Positions 1 to 12,200 of a stretch of DNA of 64,000 nt are shown here, one piece after another (position 1 is the first letter of the stretch; every line of letters begins with the position of its first letter). The stretch covers positions 1,860,001 to 1,924,000 of the forward strand of contig PQWQ01000011.1 of the NCBI GenBank assembly GCA_002943765.1, written 5' to 3'. The notes beneath the pieces are model-generated. The model saw only the letters and a program-made list of their open reading frames with translations, was not told the DNA's origin and did no database searches. The position numbers were made by a program, and so were the translations under genes. The DNA comes from Psoroptes ovis. Its lineage: Eukaryota; Arthropoda; Arachnida; Sarcoptiformes; Psoroptidae.

Positions 1-53
1 AAAAATTCGTCATAATCAAAAATTGTTGAATATAATTGATCACTATTGATATA

Positions 54-59
54 TTTATT
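54..59 (-). other. Candidate polyadenylation signal of the calsequestrin-like gene
   Basis: TTTATT on the plus strand reads AATAAA on the minus strand, 63 nt after the stop codon at 123-125. Position and sequence fit a poly(A) signal. Such hexamers are common by chance in this AT-rich DNA. Confidence 0.4.
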
Positions 60-122
60 ATTATCGGTAAAAATTCAAATTTCATAAGTAAAAAGTAAAA
101 ATTCAAATAAAACATTAAAAAT

Positions 123-1964
123 TTAGAATTCAATTTTTGTTGAATCTGATGATCGAACATTCACCAGTACCGGTATAGATTTTTCACCACTATTATCGAC
201 CGAACAAATCCATTCACCTTGGTCTTGATCAATTTGTGCCCCATTAACCATTATACTACAATCACCATTATTATTATTGTTAATGTATCGATATTTAATA
301 TTGTCAACGACAATTGGACGAGAATCTTTAAGCCAGCTACATTTTAAATGTGATTGAACACGACATTCGAGAAGGAAATTACCATTTTGTCTAACTGAAA
401 CTGATTCTGGCTCTAAAATGAATGATTTAGCTGCATTTTCAGATAAATTTTCAGGTGTATTGATTGCTTCGCGATCAGTTACTGTCATTATCCAATTACG
501 AAGTAGCCAAATATTTTCTTGATCAGTATGATGATCACTACGTGTTAAATTCAAATTATTTAAATCAAACCATACTGCACCTAAACCTTTTGCGGCTATA
601 GCTGTCGGTGGCGAATGGACCAAACCAAACCATACATCTTTAACCGGTTGAATTTTATATTTATTCTTTAAATTCAATGCAACCGATGGAAATTGTTGTG
701 AATCAATCCATACAACTTTAATATCATCTAAGCGTATGATATTGATTTGTGAATTATCATTTTGTAATTTTGCTTGCTGATCTTGTTGTTGTTGTCGGTC
801 ATTTTCATCATCATTATCATTGTCATTATCATAGAATAGTGATGGATTCAATTTCATATCATTTTCTCTGCTAATATTTTGAATAGTTTTTGTTAATATT
901 TTGAAAAAATATAAACCCAATGGAGATGTTTTATCACCGACAGCAACTAATTGATATTTATTTGGATCATGAATTTCTGGATTATACAGATTAGTATCTT
1001 TAAGTTCATTCATTACAAGACCATGATTCTCTTTAATCCATTGAACAATATCTTGTGCAGTGATAGTCGATGATTCAATCGGTGATAATGTTGACGAAGA
1101 AGTCGATGAAGGAGAGAAAAATATTTGTGATTTTTCTAGACGTCTTACTAAGGATATTTGTCCCGGTTGATTAAGTCGAAATTTGGCTGCAAGCTGTAAT
1201 GATATGAATGATAAATTGATAATTATTATAATTACTTATTGAATGAAAAAAGAGTAACAATGGATGCATAATGCATATTGAGGTCAATGTCATTATAAGT
1301 GAATTTTACTTCTCACCTGTGGATCATGAACAACAAAGAATGGTGGATTTGGTGACAGCAATTTGGCAGCAATTTGAAATTGTTTAAATGCTGGAGCTGT
1401 TACATCAGGATAGTAGGCAATAATTTTAGGTTCATACACATGTTCATATGCTTTTTTATCCAATTTTCCTGCAATTGTTTGATAGGATGATTTTGAAATA
1501 TGTTGTTCTAAATTTGCTAAGAAACGCATAAATGTCGATATATCGTGTCGACCATAATATGGCTGAACATATCCATCATTATTTACAACAGTTATATTTG
1601 ATTCAACAAATTGAATTGTTGTCGGATGAAATACACAAACTTGGTAACCAAAAGTAGATGATTGCAAACGAATATTGTCGATAAATGTTGAATCTTTTGC
1701 GGCATCCGATTTAACAATGATGAATTTTTGTAGATTATTCGATTGCTGTTGTTGTTGCTGCTGCTGTTGTTGTGATTGTAATTGTTCATGGTTCGAAAAC
1801 AATAATCTTAAATCATTTTCATTCAATGAACAAATTGTATTTTGACTGTTGTCATTTGGATTATAAGTCGATCCAGTTGTTTCGATTAAATCAAGAATAC
1901 TATCGGATTGAATTGATGAAAATGATACCAAGAAAATTGAAATGAAAAATATAAATGGTTTCAT
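123..1964 (-). CDS. Calsequestrin-like protein with C-terminal Ig domain
   Basis: Two exons are read: 1964-1317 and 1193-123. The intron is GT-AG, 123 nt, phase 0. The product is 572 aa. The start at 1964 puts a hydrophobic signal peptide (MKPFIFFISIFLVSF) at the N-terminus; in-frame ATGs at 1976 and 1994 are alternatives. The body is thioredoxin-fold. The middle part (KIIAYYPD, then PFFVVHDPQ at the exon junction) and the third part (LVAVGDKTSPLGLYFF, then VVWIDSQQFPSVA) follow calsequestrin domains II and III, whose corresponding motif is WIDPDDFP. Calsequestrin stores calcium in the ER/SR lumen. Here the usual Asp-rich tail is missing and the last ~90 residues form an Ig-type domain (ECRV...CSWLKD...DQGEWICSV). 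Poly-Gln and poly-Asn/Asp inserts are species-specific filler. There is no CxxC redox motif, which argues against a disulfide isomerase. Family assignment is by remembered motifs; the Ig domain is clear. Confidence 0.68.
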
Positions 1965-3050
1965 ATTTGAAAACATGTAAAAACTTTGTGGCATAGAAAC
2001 AAAACTCAATAAAATTTTTGATCAAAAGTAAAATGACAAATCTCGACAAAATCAATCATTAAATAGCCAGAAAAAAAATTGTAAATGAATGGCAATTCAT
2101 GTTCATCAAAAAAAAATATATCAAAATCATTCGATATAAATACAAATATTGAACATTAATCACAAGTGAAAAACTTGTGAAAGTTATCATCGAAGAAAAA
2201 AAATTTGTTTTTCTTTAATTATCATCATCATAATTTATGTGATAAACTAATGATTAAATTGTTATAATTGTGAATTATTTCTTTGTTCAATTTTTAAATC
2301 ATTTTTAGAAATCAATTATGAATTTTAATCAGAAATGAAATTGGAAAAAAAATGAAATGACAAATTGATCATTCGTTTAAATTGATTTTCAGTCCATTCA
2401 TTGAATCATTTATTTCATCCAAAAATATCCAAATTTCTTAATCCATTTTTTTTAAATCTTATGAATCAATTTTTTTTCTTGGGCTAAAATCAATTTTCTC
2501 GGGTACCAATTATGTAATTTTATTTGAAATCGTTGTTTCTTGATGATTTACTTAGAATAACTTCGAAATATAAAATTTTTCATTTTGGTGAAAACTTAAG
2601 GAAAAAATCACTGATAATCCATGGAAAAATTGTTGAAAAAATTATTGTTTCATGTTACAGTTGAATGGTTATATTGCATGGTTATTTGCCGTTATCATTG
2701 ATTAATTTTTTTGAAAAAAATATGTTTGAAAATTATTTTACACCAAAAGATAGAGACAATCGATGATATGTCATTATTTCATCTCTTTTTTTCTGTTTGT
2801 TAATTTGAAAATGTTGTAAGACAATGTTGAGCTGTTTCGATGACAATTTTCTATGATAATTGAACTAACGATGTCATTTCATTTCAGTAACGGGTTCAAA
2901 ATTTTTAGTGTGATACTTGTCAATTTAAATATGTGAAAAAAATGAATAAATAAAATTTCAATTGTTTTTTTTCGGTGTATTTTTTTTATAATTGATTTAA
3001 TATTATTTAATTTGTGTTTCGTTTTCACATCAATTTTCAACGCGCGTAAT
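1965..3050. other. Divergent intergenic region between two head-to-head genes
   Basis: About 1.1 kb separates the ATG of the calsequestrin-like gene (minus) from the ATG of the acyl-CoA synthetase (plus), so it must hold both promoters and both 5'UTRs. I see only AT-rich sequence with A/T runs. There is no open frame, hairpin element or clear TATA/initiator arrangement that I would defend. Confidence 0.5.
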
Positions 3051-5261
3051 ATGTTGAAAAGATTTAATTATTTATGGCCAAAAATTTCCATACAACAATT
3101 GATAATACGTATTATTGTATATTTAATTGCATCGATCGTTATCATTTATGATTTAGCAACGTTTCCATTATATTTTTTATGGAATAAACCATGGCGTTTA
3201 TGGCCATTGATTTATCAAAATCGCTCAATCAAAGATGATGATTATACATCGAATGATGAATTGGTACGAAAAACGGTTCGGGATAAATTGCCAGAATTTT
3301 ATCTGAATCATTGTCAAACATTAGATGAAGCTTTTGAAAATGGTTATAAAATTTTCGGCGCTCACCATCTATGTATAGCATGGCGTCCAAAGTTAGAACG
3401 AGAATCGATTGATCAAAATAATGAAATAAATATTCCATATCGATATAAATTGGGTGAATATCAATGGATGACATGGGAAACATTGATTCAATCTATCAAT
3501 CGATTCGGTTCTGCTTTACATTCACATTTATTCGCTCGAAAAGGAGATAAAATTATTATTTATGCTGAAACCAGTTATCAATGGTTCATCAGTGCTCAAG
3601 GTATTTTAAGAAATGGCTCCGTTGTCGTTACATTGTATCCTACATTAGACAATCAAGGTGTTTATGATGCCATTAAAGAATGTGAAACATCAATCATTGT
3701 TACGACCGATCAATTGTTGCAAAAATTAATTGAACATCCACATAAAAATGAAATATTTCAACAAATACATTATATTATAATTTTAGATCATTTTCATCAA
3801 GATGAAAATCCAGTAAATTTAGAAGAATTGAATAATAATAATCAAAATGATGTTCAATTTTTTACCTATGAAAAAATTATCGAATTAGGTGATAAAGATT
3901 TTGAATTCACCAAAAATGACCCGAAAGATTTAGCCGTAATAATGTATACATCTGGTTCCGGTGGTCGACCTAAAGGTGTGCTGATAACTCAACAAAATAT
4001 AATGAATTTATTTCGAGGATGTATTGGTTTGTTGGAATTTTTCTTGAATGAAACACGTCGTCACATTTTTATTGCATATTTACCATTATCACATATACTT
4101 GAATTTGGTGTTGAAACTTTTGTGATTTTACTTGGTGCTCGTATTGGCTATTCTAGCCCTCATACTTTAACCGATATCAGTGCAGGATTGATGCCAGGTT
4201 GTAAAGGTGATGCTACTTTGCTACGACCAACTGTTATGGCCTGTGTACCATTAGTTTTAGATCGAATACGCAAAGCTATTTTAACTAAATTAAATCAACG
4301 TGGTTTATTAGCTGTTAAATTGTTTGAATTTATTATTGACTACAAATATTTTTGGATGGCCAAAGGTTTTCAAACACCATTGTTAGATCATTTCTTTCTG
4401 TACCGAATTCGAGAAATGCTTGGCGGAAAATTAATGGGTATGTTATCAGGCGGTGCTCCTTTGGCTCCAGATACCCAAAAAATGATTCGTGCTTGTATGA
4501 ATGTCATATTCATACAAGGCTATGGATCAACTGAAACGGTCGGTGGTGGATTATTCATGGACATTAATGATTATTCATTGGGAAAAGTTGGTGGACCTTC
4601 TTATGGCACTAAAATTAAATTAGTAGATTGGATAGAAGGTGGCTATACGACAAAAGACAAACCAAATCCACGTGGTGAAATACATTTATCGTGTCAATCA
4701 TTGTCGATTGGTTATTTTAAATTGCCAAATGTCGATCAAGAAGCATATTATGAAGATGAATTTGGCTTACGATGGTTTCGTACTGGTGATGTTGGAGAAA
4801 TGTTTCCAAATGGTTCATTTAAAATAATTGATCGTAAAAAAGATTTTATTAAATTAAAATTTGGTGAATACATTTCTTTGGGTAAAATTGAAACAAAATT
4901 GAAAACACTTTATTTAATCAATCAAATTTGTATACTGAATGATCCATTATTTAATCATTTATTGGCAATTATTATACCAAATTCGAAAGCAATTGAAAAA
5001 ATATGGATAAAATATCATTTAAATGATATTAATAATGAATTAAATCTGGAAAATGATATTTTGAAAAAAATATTTATGAAAAAATTGCGAATACATGCAA
5101 AATTAAATGGATTGACTCGTTATGAAATACCAAAACATTTATTATTAGTCAATGATGAATGGACACCTGAAAATGGTCTGGTAACAGCATCATTTAAATT
5201 AAAACGTAAACAAATACAATTTTATTATCAAACAAAAATAGATAAAATATTGAATTATTAA
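3051..5261 (+). CDS. Long-chain fatty-acid CoA ligase, ACSL3/4 type
   Basis: A single uninterrupted frame encodes 736 aa, the usual length for ACSL enzymes, which activate fatty acids with ATP and CoA at ER, outer mitochondrial and lipid-droplet membranes. The ATG at 3051 is used; the frame is open upstream to a TTG at 3012. A membrane anchor spans about residues 16-37 (LIIRIIVYLIASIVIIYDL), as in ACSL3/4. The ATP-binding loop begins at Tyr299 (YTSGSGGRPKGV), the adenine-binding GYGSTE at 490, and the hinge region WFRTGD at 575 followed by DRKKDFIK at about 594. The loop reads SGSGG where family members normally have SGSTG. All motifs are in order and nothing is truncated. The absence of introns stands out, since every other cellular gene in the window is split. 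The gene is head-to-head with the calsequestrin-like gene and converges on scribble. Confidence 0.9.
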   Translation: MLKRFNYLWPKISIQQLIIRIIVYLIASIVIIYDLATFPLYFLWNKPWRLWPLIYQNRSIKDDDYTSNDELVRKTVRDKLPEFYLNHCQTLDEAFENGYKIFGAHHLCIAWRPKLERESIDQNNEINIPYRYKLGEYQWMTWETLIQSINRFGSALHSHLFARKGDKIIIYAETSYQWFISAQGILRNGSVVVTLYPTLDNQGVYDAIKECETSIIVTTDQLLQKLIEHPHKNEIFQQIHYIIILDHFHQDENPVNLEELNNNNQNDVQFFTYEKIIELGDKDFEFTKNDPKDLAVIMYTSGSGGRPKGVLITQQNIMNLFRGCIGLLEFFLNETRRHIFIAYLPLSHILEFGVETFVILLGARIGYSSPHTLTDISAGLMPGCKGDATLLRPTVMACVPLVLDRIRKAILTKLNQRGLLAVKLFEFIIDYKYFWMAKGFQTPLLDHFFLYRIREMLGGKLMGMLSGGAPLAPDTQKMIRACMNVIFIQGYGSTETVGGGLFMDINDYSLGKVGGPSYGTKIKLVDWIEGGYTTKDKPNPRGEIHLSCQSLSIGYFKLPNVDQEAYYEDEFGLRWFRTGDVGEMFPNGSFKIIDRKKDFIKLKFGEYISLGKIETKLKTLYLINQICILNDPLFNHLLAIIIPNSKAIEKIWIKYHLNDINNELNLENDILKKIFMKKLRIHAKLNGLTRYEIPKHLLLVNDEWTPENGLVTASFKLKRKQIQFYYQTKIDKILNY

Positions 5262-5418
5262 AAATTGATTATTTTATGATTATTTTATTGATCGATTGTA
5301 ATACAACATTTTCAATGTATTATCATTATTTTTTTATTGATTTTTTAGATTTTAATGTTCAAATTTTTATTTGATATTTTATATTTTAATGTTCAATTTT
5401 CATTTATTTCAATCAATG

Positions 5419-5424
5419 AATAAA
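5419..5424 (+). other. Candidate polyadenylation signal of the acyl-CoA synthetase
   Basis: AATAAA lies about 157 nt after the stop codon at 5259-5261, a plausible 3'UTR length. Other A/T-rich hexamers occur nearby, so use of this one is not certain. Confidence 0.4.
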
Positions 5425-5862
5425 TAATTTGTAGAGATTTAAATTTTTAAAACAAAATTTATTGAAATATCAATTCTAATATCTTTATTTAAGCAATAAA
5501 AAATGTAATTGGAAAATTTCAAAATAAGTCTCAATTATTTGAAATATGAATTTGAAATTATCTGTTTTTGATTGATGTATTTTTTTCAATATTATTTGTT
5601 ACATAGAAAAGTATTTTCACGTAAAGCAAATGACATTTGTGTGAACAATATAAACAATTAATAATAAATTTAGATACAAAAAACTCAAAGGATTTGTGAA
5701 AGGTAAAATAATAATATAAAATGAAATTGAAATTAAAGAATTAAAGAATTATTTTTCAAAAAAAAAAAAAAATTGACCAGATGCCAAATGATAGGGTAAT
5801 TGTGGGGATAATAAAAAGAATTTAAGGAGAAAAAAAAAGGATCGAAAAAATGTGTGGAGCTG

Positions 5863-5868
5863 TTTATT
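5863..5868 (-). other. Possible polyadenylation signal of scribble
   Basis: TTTATT on plus reads AATAAA on minus, about 370 nt beyond the scribble stop codon. It is the first clean hexamer I noticed downstream; usage is unproven. Confidence 0.3.
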
Positions 5869-6235
5869 ATTTATGGTACAAATGATTATTGTTGTTGTTG
5901 TTGTTGAATGAATAAAACAATACAATTATTATCAAATATGAAAATGTGAAATTGAATTGAATGGATTGAAGGGAAAATATTTCACAATCTTCAATTGGAA
6001 AAAATAGAAAATAAGATCGATGAATTGAATTTGAATTTTTTTCATTTCTTCTTCTTCTCAAATGTCAAATGTCTTTGGCAACAAGTAAAACATAAATAAC
6101 AATAATCTTAAGAATAATAATAATGATGATGATACTAATAATCCAATTATTTTAAATAAGTCAAATATTTATAAGCTGCTCATTGTTTTCAATAAATAAT
6201 AATTGAATATTTGATGTTTTTACCGTGAATCATCA

Positions 6236-9200
6236 TCATGGTTCAATGATATTCTCTTTACTTGGATGATTATTTTGATATTGAATCAATGTACGACGAG
6301 CATCTTCTTCCAACGATTGTAAACGAGCTTGTCGCCATTCTCGCCGTTTTTCCGCTTCTAATGCTCGCCGTTGCACTGGCGATAGACATGCATATTCTTT
6401 TGATTGTACATCGATTCCTAGATTTAACATTTTATCCAAATATCTTTTCTCGGCTTTTGCTGTACGAAAAATACGTTTTTGTTCATGTTCACTGGTGATA
6501 CCATCTTCAGTTTTCACTTCTTTCGAATACATTGTTTCTTTTGTTTCATAATCAAATGAACCATTATTTTGATCATCAAATTCATCCATATTTTCATTGT
6601 TATTATCGTATGTATTTGAAAAATCTTTATCAAAATTCGGAAAATTTTCTTTGATTTTCTGTAAATCTTCATTGGATAGAAACAATTCTTTTTTCGATTG
6701 TGAATAAGATTCAATTTTACGAATTGTTTCTTTAGATGTTATTTCAGCTTCAGATGTATCAATCAATCTTTCTGTTTTGGTGATTGTTTCTTTGGTTTGC
6801 TGCTGTTGATGACTTGATTGTGAAGGTGATATCGGTGATGGTTGACGTACCGATGATGTTTGTTGCGGGCTTACCGGACTGGTAGCACGTTCAAAATGAC
6901 GTTTCTTTTCGCTGAATGACATCCATTCTGGATGTTCCGCTTTGGTGTTTGGAGTCAGTTTACTATTATTATTCAATAATTCTGGTTTTTTCGGTGGCAC
7001 TGGTGGTTTAGCTGATGGTAATTTCGATGATAACAATGGATCTAATGCTGGTGACGATTCTGAAGCGGATGATTGACGTTCCATTGGGGAAACGATTGGG
7101 GATCTAGCGATCGATGGCGATGTCTATCATAATTGGCAAGCGATTGATAGCAGCAATTACAGACAAAATAATTAAATGCAAAAAAGGCAATTAAATGTTA
7201 GATTACATTTAATACAATTGGACAATCAAAAAAAAATTGGCAAAATTAAGCTAAACTATTGCAAAATTCAAAATATTAAAAGGCACTAATTCTACAGTGT
7301 AAAAAGGAAGGAAGTGTAAAAAAAAAGAAAAGAAAAAAAGAGGAGAAAACGTGAATAGTGTTAAAATAGACAGTGAAACTTAATTAATTGAAAATATTCT
7401 GTGCTTATAAAAATTTTTGCAAGACGGCTATTTACACATGATAAAAAAATAGGCTATTTTAACATATGTGGTAAGCAAGCAAACCACTATTTAAATGGCA
7501 AGAAAAATTAATGATTGAAACTGTCACATGTGCATTTTTTGACAAGTTTTTTCAATCAACAAAAGCCTAAAAGCTAATTTTAAAAAATAATATCAATAAT
7601 TTACCATTGTTTGATGTTTTTTCATGATTACTGTGGTCGTCTTTTTTTGCTCAGATGACATCGAAGGACTGGCAGATGTAGCGAATACTGTATTATCTGG
7701 TTCATCATATTGTTGTGGTGTAACGACTGGCGTATTATCAGTGGAAATATTATTGGACAATGATGATGATGAATCTCTTGCATATGGTGAGTGATGATTG
7801 CTATCAATATGATTTGTAATGCTTTCATTATTGGAATTAGGAACATTTGAAGGATCATAACCATCGCAAACAAGTACACGAATCATCATGTCTTGATTTC
7901 TCAACTCTTGAACTGCTTGATGATGAGTAACACCTAATAAACTTGCATCATTAACTTCAATGATACGCATTCCAGGTTTTAGTCGTCCATCACGTGCAGC
8001 AGCACCGCCAGGATTTATTTGTGATATGAATATGCCTTCATCTTCTCGATCAAAAGGATTTCCAGGCTGACCATTGGCACCTCCTTTGATTTTCATACCC
8101 AATTTTTCATTGGGAAATTTTTTAATGATGAATTCCTGTCCATAATAGTTGAAGAAAATCATTGTTAGATTATTTCATCAGAAAATTCGACAGATAAAGA
8201 TTGAACATACCTTCCAACCAGCAGGTAATGGCTCATGTCGAATTTTAATTGTCACTTGATTAGGCTTAGAACTAGAATTCGATTTTAATGCTTGAACAGC
8301 TTCTGAATGGGTTGCATTCGACATATCTATACCATTCACTTCTAAGATACGATCACCGATTCTAATTTTTCCAGTTTGAGCTGCAACACCTTTATCGACA
8401 ACTTTCGATACATAAATTCCATGTTCTCGGCCATTATTACCGAAAGGATGACAAGAATGATCTTGATAAGAGAACAAAATTGAATCAATTAAATTTTCCA
8501 TAGCAATTCTTACATACCTGAACCACCAATTATACTAAGTCCTAGGCCTCCATTTTCACTTTTATTCAAAACAATTGTCTGAAAAAAATTAATCAAAATA
8601 ATCGTTTTTTAAATTTTTGACTTAATGATTACATAGAAAAAGATATTGGATTTATAAGGCATTTCGCGCATAAGAATAGTGCAAATGATTGTCTAATATT
8701 GGTCATAATGTAAAACATTTTTTAATGAAAAATGACCTAAAATCCTAAGCGCTCGCAAATATTTTTAAAAAATTAAATAATAAAAACCTCTTCGAGTGTT
8801 GGTAATGCCATACTAGAATTATTCGTAACTCTAGTTACAGTGTTTTCGGTATAGGTAGTTTTGGTCAAAACTTCTGTAAATGTCCCTAACTCATTCGGTG
8901 CAGGAGGAAATTGTGCTGCTAATGATGTATCTGCTGCTGCTGCTGCATTGCCATTCAAAATTAACATTCCATTGATTTCATCTAAGGGATTTTTCAATTT
9001 TTATGGAGAAATAGGGTTTAATTAATCATGAAAAAATAATAATTGATCAAAAGTATACAAACCATTTTCATCTTGAACAGATGATCGAGCTACGGTAAAT
9101 GAACGATTTTGAGGTGGTGGAACTGAAGAACTTCTAGATGAATTATTGGTGGATGATGTATGATTATTTTTCACAGATGAATTTTGCGATGAATTTATTA

Positions 9201-12200
9201 AGGCACTGTTCAATCGATTATTTACATATCGATTATTTGTGGTCGCTGATGAATAAGCATTTGAGTCTGTATTGCCACGAAGACCAGGTAGTTTGGTATT
9301 GAAAATGGAGCTTAATGGTTTAGATCCATGGGTAAATGATGGTGTTGATGGAGTGGAAATTGTACCGGCTGAGCCAGTAAATCCATTTTCTAATGCATTA
9401 GAATGTGAAAGACTGGATACCGAGCCTAATAATGGCCGACGATAAGATCCAGTGTAAGATGGTCTGTTGGCCATATATGAATTGGATGAATAAGGTAGGC
9501 CAGCAGAATATTGCTGATAAGGAAGATTTTTTTCGGTGACTGGAACACCTTCTCGTTCGACTACTAAACGGACAAATCTTTCCAGTCCTGTGATAATACC
9601 AATCACTTGATCATGATCTAGGCCATCACAATTGATGCCATTAATGGACAGAATTTTGTCACCAACTTTTAGTTTACCATCTGTATCGGCTGGACCACCT
9701 TCAAATATTCGAGATATGTATACGCTATCTTCATTGGCAGGATCATCTGGTTTAAGACCAGGTTTGCCTGAAGTTATACTGAATCCTAAACCTCCATCAC
9801 TTCGAATCAATGTTGTATAAATGATTTCTTTGCCCAATCTTTGACTTAATGTATTGTTGCCGATGTCTCCCGATGAATGTCTATTAATATTTAATTTCGA
9901 TGGAATTGGCTTAGAATTTATTGCCGACGTTGAAACTGCAGTCGTCGTTGGCTTTTTCTCCGCAACCGAAGGTCGTAAAACTGGCTTCAATGGTTTCTGA
10001 GGAAGCTGTTCTTCAGGCTGTTTGTCATTTTCTTTTGAGCTGGACACAGTTTTTGACATAACAGACGTTCGAACCGGAGGAACTGGAGGCACTTTATTTA
10101 TTACGGCCGCCTGAGTAGCGACAGGTGCGTGAGTATGATTTGGAGTTATTTCACGCTCAACTAATAGCCAAAATTCTTCACCAGCAGATTTTAATCGCTG
10201 TACAGCATCATGATGATCGATTCGAGAAAAATCGTGATCATTCACTGCTAAAATTTTGTCACCAACTTTAAGTCCAGCGATTTCGGCTGGGCCGTTTTCG
10301 GTGACGCGTGAAACAAAAATTCCTTCATCATCACCTTTGTAGGGAGAAGAGCCTAGACCACCGGCTATAGATAAGCCCATCGATTGTCCATGCTTTTTCA
10401 ATTTGATACGAAGTTCTTTGCTCATGTTGGTTACGATTGGACCGTTTGCGATTTCTGTTGGTGGTTTCGTAGAAGTTGGAGGCTGTGATTTTTTGGCTTC
10501 AGTCCTCGATAGAATATTCACTACTTTTTCTTTTTCTTCTTTTGTTGAATTCGTATTGACACGTTTGTTCTTGAGATGGTGTGGTGTATCTCTTCGATGC
10601 AATCGCGTGTTTAATTTTTCAGTTGGCACATCTTCATCTTCTTCATAATTATGATTTTTTTGTTGTGAATCAGTTGAATCATGACTGTTCGATACAATAT
10701 TCAAATCGTTCTCAAATCCAACGTGGCGCTCGACTTTAGCTGGCATAATGTTTGTTTGTTGATGTGATAAGTGATTTTGGACAACAGATTCATTCGTATC
10801 AGAAGAATCGATGAAATCTTGGAAAGCTTCATTATAAAAATATGAGCCACCACTTTTCATAGCAGCTGAAGTTGCGGCTGATTGAACAGGTTTCTGTTCC
10901 ATTGGTTCGATAGGTTCATCATTTTGACAAGTGTCATCTTTGATTATGACAGAAGATTGAGAACTATTATCGGTGTCGAGATGATTATTTTTGTATTGAT
11001 ATTTTGAACCTTCAGATTCATCATTTTGATCAACACTTGATCCTTTTTGATTATCATATCCAGCGTTTTGATTGATTTTTGACTCATTTGATGGTGCAAC
11101 TTCATTATCACGATTGGCAAACAATTTCAAATGTCTAGCTTTCAGTTCTCGAGGATGTGGAGTATCGTGACGAACGAAATTAGGTTCAGTACCTGTGAGA
11201 ATGAAGAAAATTATCGTTTATTGAATAGTCTATAAAATAAATTTCATCATAAATACCATTACCAGATGAAGAAATCAATGGATCACTATCATCATCAATA
11301 TCTTCATCACCAACTTCATCATCGATATCGACATTGAATTTGACTGATGAATGTCGTGGCTGGTCCCAATTCAATGAATTGACACGTTCTAGTGAATTTT
11401 CTTCAAATGCATCTATTGAATCAAAAGTATCATAAATATGAACAATTCTTTGAAATAAAACAGACTCACCGAATTGTAAATCAGTTTTAAAATCTTGTTG
11501 TGGCAATAAAAAACATGTGAGAATTTTCTGTCCAGTATTCTCATCGACATCAGTCTGAAATTTCAACAATGGTTGTGATTGATTTTCAGCCAGCCAAAGA
11601 GCTTTCAATTTTAATCCCATGATTGAATAAGGAAGATAAGGAATTCGATTGCCAGATATATCTAGCACACGCAATTCTTTAAGTTGACCAATTTCTGGCG
11701 GAACAGATGTAATTTGATTTTCACGAAAAGAAAGGACACCCAACCGGGTCAAATTACCAATTTGTGGTGGAATTTCACGAAGAAAATTTTTATCAACATT
11801 AAAATTAGTTAACATAACTAAATTTCCTATCGTTGGTGGTAATTCAGTTAATTTATTTTCGGTAAGAATTAATTCTTGCAAACTTGAACATCCACCGATC
11901 GTTGGATTCAATGATTCAAGACGATTTTGATCAATTTTAAAAATTGTTAAATTATTCAACTGTCCAATACCATCAGGAAGGGTTTCAAGAAGATTTTGTG
12001 AAAGATGTAAATCGGTCAATGATTCACAACCAGAAATTTCTTCAGGTAAATATTCCAAACGATTGTCACTGACATCTAAACATGTCAATTTTTTTAATCG
12101 CCCAATTTCTTTAGGCAATGTTGAAAGTTCATTTTGATCGAGCCATAATTCTTCTAAATTTGGCAATTGACCAATCATTGCAGGTAATTCACTGAAATCA

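Larger units (their letters stand above)
5262..6235. other. Convergent 3' intergenic region (acyl-CoA synthetase / scribble)
   Basis: About 970 bp lies between two stop codons facing each other. It is AT-rich sequence with an A-run near 5757-5772 and holds no supportable frame. A minus-strand AATAAA (5863-5868) could end the scribble transcript. No element of the hairpin family is present. Confidence 0.5.

Noticed and set aside
123..1964. Protein disulfide isomerase as an identity for the first gene
   Set aside because: No CxxC active site and no KDEL-type end; the third domain follows calsequestrin (WID..QFP) rather than PDI.
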